Origin: Anaerolineales bacterium UBA4826
GTDB taxonomy: Bacteria; Chloroflexota; Anaerolineae; UBA4142
Direction of reading: 5' to 3'
Length of the DNA stretch: 20,396 nucleotides
Assembly: GCA_002400365.1 (NCBI GenBank)
Contig: DHFK01000125.1
Location: forward strand, 1 to 20,396
The position numbers and the translations under genes are program-made. Below the pieces are notes generated by a model. It searched no databases and was not told the DNA's origin. It was given only the letters and a program-made list of their open reading frames with translations. Position 1 is the first letter of the stretch; the number at the start of each line of letters is the position of its first letter. Of this stretch, positions 13,865 through 20,396 are shown piece by piece.

Positions 13865-14898
13865 ATCAGCGCCCGCTTGACTGCGCCCAACGCCGCGTCA
13901 ATATCCGCGCGCTCGATGCCGTAATGCGTCACTGCGCGCATTCGCCGCGCGCCGGCGGGACCGACCAACACGCCGTCGCGCGCGAGCCGTTCCGCAAGTT
14001 GCGCTGCGGTCGGCGCGCTCGATTGCAGATCGAAAAAGATGATGTTGGTCTTGACGCGCGCGGGATTGAGGTCAATGCCGGGGATATCCGCGAGACCTTC
14101 GGCGAGCCGTTGCGCGTTGGCGTGATCGTCCGCCAAGCGTTCGATCATCGTCTCGAGCGCGACGATGCCCGCCGCCGCGAGCACGCCGGCTTGCCGCATG
14201 CCCCCGCCGACCATCTTGCGCGTGCGCCGCGCCGCGGCGATGAAATCGCGCGGACCGCACAATAGCGACCCGACCGGCGCGCTCAAGCCCTTGGACAGAC
14301 AAAACGAAAGCGTGTCGCTGAATTGCGCGAACGCGTGCGCCGGCGCGCCGAGCGCGATCGCCGCGTTAAAGATGCGCGCGCCGTCAGTGTGGACCTTGAC
14401 GCCGCGCGCTTGCGCGAGAGCGTACACCGCTTGCATGTACGTCGGCGCGAGCGGCGAACCGTTGCACGCGTTGTGCGTATTCTCTAGCGCGATGAGCCGC
14501 GTGCGGGGCCAATGCACGTTGTCACCGCGAATCGCGGTCTGGATGTCGTCGAGCGCGAGCGTGCCATCGGGCTGATTCGGGAGCGTGCGCGGCTGAATGC
14601 CGCCCAGCGCCGCCATGCCGCCAACTTCGTTGACGAAGGTGTGCGCCTTGTCGCCGAGGATCACCTCGTCGCCGCGTCCGCAGTGGGTTAGCAGCGCGAC
14701 CAGGTTCGCCATCGTCCCACTCGCGACGAAAAGCGCGGCATCCTTCTTCAGCCGCGCCGCCGCCATTTCTTCGAGCCGATTCACCGTCGGGTCTTCGCCA
14801 AACACATCGTCGCCGAGTTCTGCGTTCGCCATCGCCGCGCGCATCTGCGGCGTGGGAAGCGTGACGGTGTCAGAGCGGAGGTCAATTTTCTTTGGCAT
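13861..14898 (-). CDS. ltaE: Low-specificity L-threonine aldolase
   Basis: 345-residue PLP enzyme that cleaves L-threonine and L-allo-threonine to glycine and acetaldehyde; cytoplasmic. Landmarks are the N-terminal IDLRSDTVTLPTPQMRAAM, GDDVFGEDPTVNRLE, FVASGTMANL, His86 in AHTFVNE (stacks on PLP in the family), NTHNACNG, HTDGARIFNAA (Asp172, Arg175) and the Schiff-base lysine Lys203 in SFCLSKGLSAPVGS. The length is normal. ATG 14898 carries GGAG about 8 bases upstream; a longer reading to 14967 would translate a heptamer array (14916-14943) and is rejected. It is downstream of the diguanylate cyclase gene with a 65-base gap, possibly co-transcribed, and its stop codon is inside the array at 13811-13864. 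Confidence 0.95.
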   Translation of the reverse strand: MPKKIDLRSDTVTLPTPQMRAAMANAELGDDVFGEDPTVNRLEEMAAARLKKDAALFVASGTMANLVALLTHCGRGDEVILGDKAHTFVNEVGGMAALGGIQPRTLPNQPDGTLALDDIQTAIRGDNVHWPRTRLIALENTHNACNGSPLAPTYMQAVYALAQARGVKVHTDGARIFNAAIALGAPAHAFAQFSDTLSFCLSKGLSAPVGSLLCGPRDFIAAARRTRKMVGGGMRQAGVLAAAGIVALETMIERLADDHANAQRLAEGLADIPGIDLNPARVKTNIIFFDLQSSAPTAAQLAERLARDGVLVGPAGARRMRAVTHYGIERADIDAALGAVKRALM

Positions 14899-14915
14899 TG
14901 AATACTCCAGATAAT

Positions 14916-14943
14916 AAAACGCAAAGCGTAAAGTGTAAAACGG
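14916..14943. repeat. Single heptamer array (AACGTAAA-type)
   Basis: Units AAAACGC, AAAGCGT, AAAGTGT, AAAACGG at exact period 7, four copies, in the 65-base gap between the diguanylate cyclase stop and the threonine aldolase start. Same family as 11457-11550 but without an inverted partner nearby. Confidence 0.82.
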
Positions 14944-14963
14944 AATGCTTGTGGGCTTGTCTA

Positions 14964-16334
14964 TCAATCTGTTTTGTTCGCTACGACGACGCGGTTGCGC
15001 CCTTCGCGCTTGGCTTGGTACAGCGCCTTGTCCGCCGCTTCTGCCAGACTGCTGGCGGAAACATAGTCCGGGAAACTGGCGACGCCGCCGCTAAAGGTCA
15101 CGCAGAATACCGCGCCTTCGGACGACTGTTGGCGCACCTCCGCAAAGTCTGTGCGAATTTCGTCCATGACGCGCCGCGCGTTGTGCGCTTCTGTGCCCGG
15201 CAGAATGATCGCGAATTCCTCACCGCCGTATCGGCCCACGATGTCGGTTTTGCGTAAACGCTGCTGAAATAACTGGGCGAGGCTCTTGAGCACGCGGTCG
15301 CCGGTGCCGTGGCCGTACGTGTCGTTGACCATCTTGAAATGGTCAATGTCAATCATCGCGAAGGAAAGACTCCAGTGCTGTCTGCGGGCGCGCGCGATCT
15401 CGATGCCCAGTTGATCGGCGGTCGCGGTGTGGTTGAACAAGCCGGTCAAGCCATCGCGCAGCATCAGGGAGCGCAGGACGCGCGAGCGCTGCGCGCGACT
15501 GGTCACCGAAGAGACGAGATAGTTCGACTGAATCGGCTCGGTCAGGAAATCGTCCCCGCTTTGACGGAGCGCCGCCAATTGTCGCTCCAGACTGGCGTCC
15601 GTCGAGAGATAGACGATCGGGATGCTCACATAGTCTTTTTGTTGTCGAATGACTGCCGCCAGTTCCACGCCGGCGCACTCGGGCATGTGCGCATCCATCA
15701 CGATCAGGTCGGGCCCGAACTCGATCAGCGGATCCATGACCAAGCGCGGGTTGTTGACGACGCGCGTCATCATGCCGGCTTTTTCCAAGATCAACGCGTG
15801 CTGCCTTGCCGACGCGGTATCTTCCTCGACAACTAGAATCCGATACGGTTCCGGCATCGTGCGCGCGGTCAGCGCGTCGAGCGTGTCAATCAATTCGCTC
15901 ACGCTGATCGGCTTGGTGAAATAGGCGTCCGCGCCGGCGCGGACCGCCTCCAAGCGCGCGGTCAGATCGCCGCGCCCTGAGATGAAAAGCACCGGCGCTT
16001 GAATCTGACACACGTGCCGGATTTCCTGGATCGCCTCAACCCCGGCGGGACTCCCCGCCGGGAAAACGATGTCCACGATGACCGCCGACGGCTGAGAGTA
16101 CGCCGACTGCTTCAGCAGAGCCAGATTGCCGAACGTCTGGACGACGTAGCCGAAATGTCGGATTTGCGCCGCCAAGTCCTGGGCCAGCGTCGCGTCGCGC
16201 TCGATCAGAAAAACGAGCCGGCTTTCCCCTTGAGCAAGCGGCGCAGACGATTCGGCTTGCCCGGACCCAGCCCCTGGATCATTTGCCGGACTCGCCATCG
16301 CGGTGTGTTCGATCTCTGCATCTGCTGGAACCAT
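14964..16334 (-). CDS. Response regulator REC-REC-GGDEF, diguanylate cyclase
   Basis: 456-residue cytoplasmic signalling protein likely making cyclic di-GMP from two GTP. After a low-complexity N-terminus (1-38), receiver 1 spans about 41-155 with acidic Glu45/Asp47, phospho-acceptor Asp88 (VIVDIVFP) and Lys141 (FTKPIS). Receiver 2 spans about 165-280 with Glu171/Asp172 and Asp214 (VMDAHMP), but Glu266 stands where the conserved lysine should be (FLTEPIQ). The GGDEF domain (about 290-455) has an intact active site GGEEF (370-374) and, five residues before it, an allosteric inhibitory-site motif RKTD (361-364). The architecture resembles PleD. No partner histidine kinase is in the window. The Shine-Dalgarno before ATG 16334 is weak; Met13 is an alternative start. 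Confidence 0.93.
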   Translation of the reverse strand: MVPADAEIEHTAMASPANDPGAGSGQAESSAPLAQGESRLVFLIERDATLAQDLAAQIRHFGYVVQTFGNLALLKQSAYSQPSAVIVDIVFPAGSPAGVEAIQEIRHVCQIQAPVLFISGRGDLTARLEAVRAGADAYFTKPISVSELIDTLDALTARTMPEPYRILVVEEDTASARQHALILEKAGMMTRVVNNPRLVMDPLIEFGPDLIVMDAHMPECAGVELAAVIRQQKDYVSIPIVYLSTDASLERQLAALRQSGDDFLTEPIQSNYLVSSVTSRAQRSRVLRSLMLRDGLTGLFNHTATADQLGIEIARARRQHWSLSFAMIDIDHFKMVNDTYGHGTGDRVLKSLAQLFQQRLRKTDIVGRYGGEEFAIILPGTEAHNARRVMDEIRTDFAEVRQQSSEGAVFCVTFSGGVASFPDYVSASSLAEAADKALYQAKREGRNRVVVANKTD

Positions 16335-16427
16335 TTTATCTCACTCGCTTTCTGCTGCCGCTGTGGGTTCGGCAATTGGTGAAAAGTGATAGTTGTGTCC
16401 TGGCTGACTCGCACTATTTCTACCACA

Positions 16428-16440
16428 TTTCAAATTGAAA
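16428..16440. promoter_or_regulatory. 13-bp palindrome in the divergent intergenic region
   Basis: TTTCAAATTGAAA is a perfect palindrome around one central base, between the divergent diguanylate cyclase and PucR genes and 29 bases upstream of the PucR -35. It is a plausible operator, but a single AT-rich palindrome of this size can arise by chance. Confidence 0.35.
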
Positions 16441-16468
16441 AGCAAACCGGTAGCGAGCCATCGCGTTA

Positions 16469-16496
16469 TTGCGCGTGGCGGAGAATGGAGTATAAT
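16469..16496 (+). promoter_or_regulatory. Promoter of the PucR-family regulator
   Basis: TTGCGC (16469-16474), 16-base spacer, consensus TATAAT (16491-16496). Transcription would begin near 16503, leaving a 77-nt leader that contains the hairpins at 16513-16574. Confidence 0.7.
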
Positions 16497-16512
16497 CGAG
16501 CGGAAGGAAAAA

Positions 16513-16574
16513 CGCCAAGGCAGGGTACATCGCTGTGCCCATCGGTCGTCGCCGATGGGCTTTCTTCTTTGGCG
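16513..16574 (+). promoter_or_regulatory. Attenuator-like leader with mutually exclusive hairpins
   Basis: Hairpin A is GGGTACA-TCGC-TGTGCCC (16523-16540, 7 bp with one G-U). Hairpin B is GCCCATCGG, six-base loop, CCGATGGGC (16537-16560, 9 bp) followed by TTTCTTCTTT, a terminator-like unit. They share GCCC (16537-16540), so only one can form. An outer CGCCAA/TTGGCG pair (16513-16518 with 16569-16574) can enclose both. No known riboswitch consensus was recognised. Confidence 0.6.
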
Positions 16575-16579
16575 CGCCT

Positions 16580-18199
16580 ATGTCAGATCACCAACTCATT
16601 ACACTTCAGGAACTCGTCGCGCTCGCGCTGCCGGGTGAGACCCGCGCGCTGACCGGTCGCGGGTGGATGAATCGTCCGGTTACCTGGGTCGTCGCCGCGT
16701 CGTGCGATGAATGCGACGCGCGCCTAGCAGCCGGCGATTTTGTGCTGCTGCTCCCGCCCTATGCGCCCGACCTGGCAACCCAGATGCCGCGGCTCGCGCA
16801 GATTGGGCTCGCCGGTATCGCGCTGATGACAGAACCCCCGGCAGATCTCGTGGAGGCAGCCGCGCAAGCCGGGCTGCCGCTCTTTGCGTTGCCCGCATCG
16901 TCGAACGTGCGGCAGATCGAACGGATGGCGCTCGCGCTCGCGCTGGATCGCGGCGCGGCGATCGAGCAGCGCGCCGCGCAGCTGTATCAGCAACTCACCA
17001 TCTTGTCGGCGGAGGATGCCGGCTTGGACGAGATGGCGGCGCTGATCGGTCGAACGACTGGCAAAACCGTGTTGATCCAGGACAAGCGGCTCGGCATCAT
17101 CGCCACATGGTTCGCGCCGGACGTCGCGGCGCAGCGCGCGGCAATCGAAACCTGGGCGACCGCGCCGGCGAATCTGCCGGAGGTTTTGCGCGATCGCAAA
17201 CACGCGGCGCAGAGCCATGAGATCATCGCGCAACCTTTGGCGATCGCGAACCTGACGCGCCTGATCGCGCCGATCGTCGCCAAAGGGATGGCGCGTGGCT
17301 TTCTTTCGTTGATCGCGACCGCGGACGCGCTGGGCTTGTTCGACCGGCGCGCGGCAGACCGCAGCGCAGCGGCGTGCGCGCTCGAGATGGCAAAAGCGAA
17401 AGCGGTGAGTGAGGCGGAAAAACGCGTGCGCGGCAGTTTCGTGGACGCGCTCTTGGCGGGCAATCTCTCGCCGCTCGAAGCCGCGCGGTGGGCCAAGCGC
17501 AACAAGTACAATCCCGATGGTCGGCACGCGGCGATCGTCGTAGACTGGGCGAAGAAGGAACATCCGACTTATCGCCGGCTGGAGACGCTGGCGCACGGTG
17601 TGGTCAGCGCGTTCCACACCGACGTATTGACCCAGGCGCGCGAAAACGAGATCGTCATTTTTGGGCGGCTCGAATCGAAACAGGGCGTCGAGACCGCGCG
17701 CCACATCACCGCAAGTATTCGGCGGCAGGGGAGCGCCGAATTCCCAAACGATCCGTTGGCGATCGGTATTGGTCGCCCGGTGGACGCGCTGATCGGCTTG
17801 CGCGATTCTTATCGCGAAGCGCGGCAAGCCCAGTCCATGGCGCGCCGGCTGGCTAACCCCAACCCGTTGTACTTTGGCGAACTGAATGTCTATCGGCTTT
17901 TGTTCCTGCTGGAATCCAGTCCCGAACTCTCCTCGTTCTGCCAAGAAATCCTCGGGACGTTGATCGAGTACGACCGCGCGCAAAGAACCGATCTGATCGA
18001 AACGCTGAGCGCGTACTTTGCGCACAAAGGCAATCTCAGCGCGACGGCGGAGGCGTTGTTCGTGCACCGCAACACGTTGCTCTATCGCATGGAGCGCATT
18101 CGCGAGATTAGCGGACTCGATCTCGACGACCCGGAGACGCGGCTGGGCATTCAACTCGCGCTGCGCGCGCATCGTTTGCTGACGGCGCGGGAGGAGTAG
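16580..18199 (+). CDS. PucR-family transcriptional regulator
   Basis: 539-residue cytoplasmic regulator. An N-terminal PucR ligand-sensing domain (about 5-130; LQELVALALPG, ADLVEAAAQAGLPLFALP) is followed by a middle GAF/GGDEF-like segment (CdaR type, about 250-420). A C-terminal HTH_30 helix-turn-helix (about 470-535) contains TLSAYFAHKGNLSATAEALFVHRNTLLYRMERI. Family members regulate purine catabolism, sugar-acid use or proline metabolism; the ligand here is unknown. A purine phosphoribosyltransferase lies 2.8 kb upstream, but no purine-degradation genes adjoin. I chose ATG 16580 (MSDHQLITLQEL) because an upstream in-frame GTG at 16535 lies inside the leader hairpins. No Shine-Dalgarno is evident. 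A perfect hairpin begins right after the stop. Confidence 0.9.
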   Translation: MSDHQLITLQELVALALPGETRALTGRGWMNRPVTWVVAASCDECDARLAAGDFVLLLPPYAPDLATQMPRLAQIGLAGIALMTEPPADLVEAAAQAGLPLFALPASSNVRQIERMALALALDRGAAIEQRAAQLYQQLTILSAEDAGLDEMAALIGRTTGKTVLIQDKRLGIIATWFAPDVAAQRAAIETWATAPANLPEVLRDRKHAAQSHEIIAQPLAIANLTRLIAPIVAKGMARGFLSLIATADALGLFDRRAADRSAAACALEMAKAKAVSEAEKRVRGSFVDALLAGNLSPLEAARWAKRNKYNPDGRHAAIVVDWAKKEHPTYRRLETLAHGVVSAFHTDVLTQARENEIVIFGRLESKQGVETARHITASIRRQGSAEFPNDPLAIGIGRPVDALIGLRDSYREARQAQSMARRLANPNPLYFGELNVYRLLFLLESSPELSSFCQEILGTLIEYDRAQRTDLIETLSAYFAHKGNLSATAEALFVHRNTLLYRMERIREISGLDLDDPETRLGIQLALRAHRLLTAREE

Positions 18200-18240
18200 A
18201 GAGACGTTGCATCCTGAGCGGAGTCGAAGGAAACGTCTCT
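18200..18240. repeat. Hairpin repeat after the PucR gene
   Basis: AGAGACGTT (18200-18208) and AACGTCTCT (18232-18240) are perfect 9-base inverted arms around a loop containing CATCCTGAGCGGAGTCGAAGG, a widely dispersed bacterial repeat text also present within 3853-3890. It may double as a transcription terminator, though no T-tract follows. Confidence 0.75.
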
Positions 18241-18297
18241 ACGATGTTTGTGCAACCTACACAAACGCAGCCCGGTTTCTTTCTCACACTTCGTCTA

Positions 18298-18326
18298 TAG
18301 ACACGAACCAGGCAACCTGTTATACT
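18298..18326 (+). promoter_or_regulatory. Promoter of the ilvD leader transcript
   Basis: TAGACA (18298-18303), exactly 17 bases, TATACT (18321-18326). Transcription would begin near 18333, giving a leader of about 420 nt before ilvD. The 18200-18611 stretch otherwise holds the PucR-end hairpin, two terminator-like hairpins and the 38-residue ORF. Confidence 0.7.
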
Positions 18327-18353
18327 CGCCCGGTATCAATTGCAGCGACTCAA

Positions 18354-18393
18354 CCCCGCGCACTTCGCCGATGAACCAACGCGGGGCGTTTTT
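18354..18393 (+). terminator. Terminator-like hairpin 1 in the ilvD leader
   Basis: CCCCGCG (18354-18360) pairs with CGCGGGG (18380-18386), followed by CGTTTTT. It lies about 20 nt after the predicted transcription start and 27 nt before the leader ORF, so it could be an early attenuator. A 14-codon ATG reading (18371-18415) overlaps it but has no Shine-Dalgarno. Confidence 0.6.
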
Positions 18394-18419
18394 GCGTCTG
18401 CGCGGCAACCGTTAGCATC

Positions 18420-18536
18420 ATGTTCACATTCAACATTGCGCTCTCGATTATCGTCGTCCTGATTTCGCTTGTTGGCATCCTTAGCAACAGGCGTATTTGG
18501 GTTTGGGCGCAAGTCGGGAGACGCACCCGGCGCTAG
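18420..18536 (+). CDS. Candidate branched-chain leader peptide (38 aa)
   Basis: 38-codon ORF with 12 Ile/Leu/Val among residues 6-21 (ALSIIVVLISLVGIL is the core), ending in a basic tail RRTRR. It lies between a promoter and an intrinsic terminator upstream of ilvD, whose product is needed for Ile and Val synthesis. In enteric ilv operons, ribosome stalling on such a run lowers termination. CAGGCG inside this ORF (18488-18493) can pair with the terminator's 5' arm (18569-18574), offering an antiterminator. Against this: no clear Shine-Dalgarno precedes ATG 18420, and a hydrophobic run with basic flank also fits a small membrane protein. Regulation is inferred. Confidence 0.5.
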   Translation: MFTFNIALSIIVVLISLVGILSNRRIWVWAQVGRRTRR

Positions 18537-18567
18537 TCGAGAGAAACAAATTCTGACCAGTTACAAG

Positions 18568-18596
18568 CCGCCTGAACCCAGGCGGTTTTCTTTTTG
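18568..18596 (+). terminator. Intrinsic terminator / attenuator upstream of ilvD
   Basis: CCGCCTG-AACC-CAGGCGG (18568-18585) is a 7-bp GC-rich stem with a 4-nt loop followed by TTTTCTTTTTG, a good intrinsic terminator. It sits 32 nt after the leader-ORF stop and 27 nt before the start at 18612, a typical attenuator position. Confidence 0.8.
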
Positions 18597-18611
18597 CCCA
18601 AGAGGTGAGCC

Positions 18612-18761
18612 ATGTTTCAACCGCCAGCAACCGATGTCACAACCGAAGCCATCCACCGTTCGTTCGAGCCGGCTGATGCGCCGTACCCAGCCGCGGATGC
18701 AGAGCCGACGGAATGTGACGCGTGGGTCAACGCATGTATGAATGAAGCGCTCAATGATTGA
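18612..18761 (+). CDS. Small acidic ORF coupled to ilvD (49 aa)
   Basis: 49-residue unrecognised protein, acidic and proline/alanine-rich (for example FEPADAPYPAADAEPTECDA), with two cysteines and no signal or membrane segment. Its ATG at 18612 is well supported by AGAGGTGAG about 5 bases upstream. Its TGA (18759-18761) overlaps the possible ilvD start at 18754 and lies one base before the ATG at 18763, suggesting translational coupling. It could be a real small protein of the ilv transcript or simply a ribosome-loading ORF. No family is recognised. Confidence 0.5.
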   Translation: MFQPPATDVTTEAIHRSFEPADAPYPAADAEPTECDAWVNACMNEALND

Positions 18762-20396
18762 GATGCGTTCCGATCAGATCAAGCGCGGCTTGACACGCGC
18801 GCCGCATCGCAGTCTCCTCAAAGCCGTCGGCGTACGCGACGAAGATTTCGCCAAGCCGTTCGTCGCGATCGTCAATTCGTACGTGGACATCATCCCCGGT
18901 CACGCACATTTGCGAAAGTTTGGCGCGCTCGTCAAGCAGGCAGTGCGCGACGCGGGTGGTGTACCGTTCGAGTTCAACACTATTGGCGTGGACGACGGCA
19001 TCGCGATGGGACACGTGGGAATGAAGTTCTCGCTGCCGTCGCGCGAACTGATCGCTGATTCGGTCGAGACGATGGTCGCCGCGCACTGTTTCGATGGCAT
19101 GGTGTGCATTCCGAACTGCGACAAAATCGTGCCGGGAATGATCATGGCGGCGCTGCGTCTCGACATCCCGACGATCTTTGTCTCTGGCGGACCGATGCCC
19201 GCCGGGCGCACGCCCGCCGGCAAGGTTGTTGATCTCATCAGCGTCTTTGAAGGCGTCGGCGCGTACCAGTCCGGCAAAATTGATGCGGCGCAGTTGAAAG
19301 AACTGGAAGATTTCGCGTGCCCGTCGTGCGGCTCGTGCGCCGGACTCTTCACCGCGAACTCGATGAACTGCTTGATGGAAGCGCTCGGGCTTGCGCTGCC
19401 CTACAACGGCACCGCGCTCGCGGAAACGGAAGAACGCAATGCGCTCGCGAAAACCGCCGCGTCGCAAATTCTCGCGCTGATCGAAAAAAACCTTACGCCG
19501 CGCCAGATCGTCATCGCCGACGCGCTTGACGACGCGTTCGCGCTCGACCTGGCGATGGGTGGGTCAACGAATACCGTCCTGCATACGATTGCGATCGCGC
19601 GCGAGGCAGGCGTCGAATACCCGCTCCAACGAATAAACGAACTAGCCGCCAGGATTCCGCACATTTGCAAAGTGTCGCCGGCGGGTCAGTGGCACATGGA
19701 AGATGTCCATCGCGCTGGCGGCGTCCCAGCCATTCTCTCTGAAATCTCTCCGCGCGGCTTGCACCTGGATCGTGTCACAGTCACCGGCAAAACGCTGCGC
19801 GAAAATCTTGCGCCCGCACGCGTATATGACACGGAAGTGATTCGTCCACTCGACCATCCGCACCGCGCGACCGGCGGACTCGCGATTCTGTTCGGCAATC
19901 TCGCGCCCGATGGCGCGGTCGTCAAGACCGGCGGCGTGAGCGCGGCGATGCAAAAATTTCGCGGACCGGCGCACACTTACGAATCGGAAGAAGAAACGAT
20001 GCGCGGTATTCTCGCGTGCGAAGTCAAAGCGGGCGAAGTCGTCGTGGTGCGTTACGAAGGACCGCGCGGCGGGCCCGGCATGCCAGAGATGCTGTCGCCG
20101 ACTTCGGCGATCATGGGCATGGGGCTTGGCGACAAGGTCGCGCTCATCACCGACGGTCGCTTTAGCGGCGGAACGCGCGGCGCGTGCATCGGTCACGTTT
20201 CGCCGGAAGCCGCCGCCGGCGGACCCATCGCCGCGCTGCGCGATGGCGACATGATTGTGATTGACCTGCTGGCGTACAAACTGGACGTCGAATTGAGCGA
20301 TGCGGAAATTCGCGCGCGGCTCGCGGCGCAGCCGCCCCAATCGCGCGAGATCAAGAGCAAATGGCTGCGGCGCTACGCGAGCATGGTGACGAGCGC
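18754..20396 (+). CDS. ilvD: Dihydroxy-acid dehydratase, 3' end cut by window
   Basis: Dehydrates 2,3-dihydroxy-isovalerate and 2,3-dihydroxy-3-methylvalerate, the third common step of Val and Ile synthesis; cytoplasmic iron-sulfur enzyme. Landmarks are MRSDQIKRGLTRAPHRSLL, NSYVDIIPGHAHLR, FNTIGVDDGIAMGH, VCIPNCDK, FACPSCGSCAGLFTANSMN, GGSTNTVLH, YEGPRGGPGMPEM and DGRFSGGTRGACIGH. The PGHxHLR form, without the extra Cys of the [2Fe-2S] plant/mycobacterial type, puts it with the E. coli/Bacillus group, whose E. coli member has an oxygen-labile [4Fe-4S] cluster. About 545 codons are present; only the last dozen or so residues are missing. Start 18754 has GAAG 6 bases upstream; in-frame ATG 18763 begins the usual family N-terminus and is the alternative. 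Confidence 0.96.
   Translation, partial: MIEMRSDQIKRGLTRAPHRSLLKAVGVRDEDFAKPFVAIVNSYVDIIPGHAHLRKFGALVKQAVRDAGGVPFEFNTIGVDDGIAMGHVGMKFSLPSRELIADSVETMVAAHCFDGMVCIPNCDKIVPGMIMAALRLDIPTIFVSGGPMPAGRTPAGKVVDLISVFEGVGAYQSGKIDAAQLKELEDFACPSCGSCAGLFTANSMNCLMEALGLALPYNGTALAETEERNALAKTAASQILALIEKNLTPRQIVIADALDDAFALDLAMGGSTNTVLHTIAIAREAGVEYPLQRINELAARIPHICKVSPAGQWHMEDVHRAGGVPAILSEISPRGLHLDRVTVTGKTLRENLAPARVYDTEVIRPLDHPHRATGGLAILFGNLAPDGAVVKTGGVSAAMQKFRGPAHTYESEEETMRGILACEVKAGEVVVVRYEGPRGGPGMPEMLSPTSAIMGMGLGDKVALITDGRFSGGTRGACIGHVSPEAAAGGPIAALRDGDMIVIDLLAYKLDVELSDAEIRARLAAQPPQSREIKSKWLRRYASMVTS

Noticed and set aside
16535..16579. Upstream GTG start for the PucR gene
   Set aside because: It would place the start codon inside the leader hairpins and add residues not expected in the PucR domain.
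16503..16579. Known riboswitch (c-di-GMP, preQ1, guanidine, fluoride, purine classes)
   Set aside because: The conserved cores of these classes, as I remember them, are not present; only the terminator/anti-terminator geometry is.
16724..18172. 482-codon minus-strand ORF
   Set aside because: Antisense shadow of the PucR gene; no recognisable motif.
18333..18611. T-box riboswitch ahead of ilvD
   Set aside because: No AGGGTGGNACCGCG-type T-box sequence or specifier-loop layout is visible; a leader peptide fits better.
18751..20340. Long minus-strand ORFs opposite ilvD
   Set aside because: Shadows of a strongly conserved ilvD sequence.

Overview
This 20.4-kb window is GC-rich bacterial chromosome. 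It most resembles an uncultured Chloroflexota (Anaerolineae-like) genome. The support is indirect: lipoprotein solute-binding proteins with Thr/Pro/Ala-rich linkers after the lipobox, Ile/Val synthesis and purine-salvage genes of the kind common there, CGCG-rich codon use, and many short dispersed repeats between genes. No rRNA, tRNA, CRISPR array or transposase was seen, so the taxonomy is inference.

Layout. (1) 1-5939, minus strand: a peptide/opine/nickel-type ABC importer operon reading leftward. A consensus promoter (5911-5939) and a long structured 5' leader precede lipoprotein SBP-2, then permease B, permease C and a second lipoprotein SBP-1 that runs off the left edge. No ATPase is inside the window. 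(2) 6042-7272, minus strand: a two-gene unit of an apparently truncated Uma2-like protein and an unidentified multi-pass membrane protein, with its own promoter. (3) 7356-11474, plus strand: a MoxR ATPase, DUF58, DUF4129 membrane-protein cluster, interrupted between moxR and DUF58 by a four-helix-bundle (23S rRNA intervening-sequence-type) gene flanked by inverted octamer-repeat arms. (4) 11568-13814, plus strand: bifunctional NAD(P)HX repair enzyme and an archaeal-type purine phosphoribosyltransferase. (5) 13861-16334, minus strand: low-specificity threonine aldolase and a REC-REC-GGDEF diguanylate cyclase. (6) 16469-18199, plus strand: a PucR-family regulator behind an apparent attenuator. 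(7) 18298-20396, plus strand: promoter, two terminator-like hairpins, an Ile/Leu/Val-rich 38-residue leader ORF and a 49-residue ORF, all upstream of ilvD, which is cut by the right edge.

The most unusual property of the window is its repeats. At least five unrelated degenerate short units (7 or 8 bp) form tandem arrays of about four copies. The arrays usually occur as inverted pairs around a short loop. They sit at gene ends, where they supply stop codons (DUF58, DUF4129, phosphoribosyltransferase, threonine aldolase), and inside genes (the N-terminus of the DUF4129 protein and an in-frame insert in the NAD(P)HX epimerase domain). One inverted pair encloses the four-helix-bundle gene. A separate 110-bp three-way-junction repeat and related hairpins decorate the ABC operon and the end of the PucR gene.

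The second theme is transcription-attenuation-like leaders. The PucR leader has two mutually exclusive hairpins, one of them a terminator. The ilvD leader combines a branched-chain-residue-rich peptide with an intrinsic terminator whose 5' arm can pair with the peptide-coding region.
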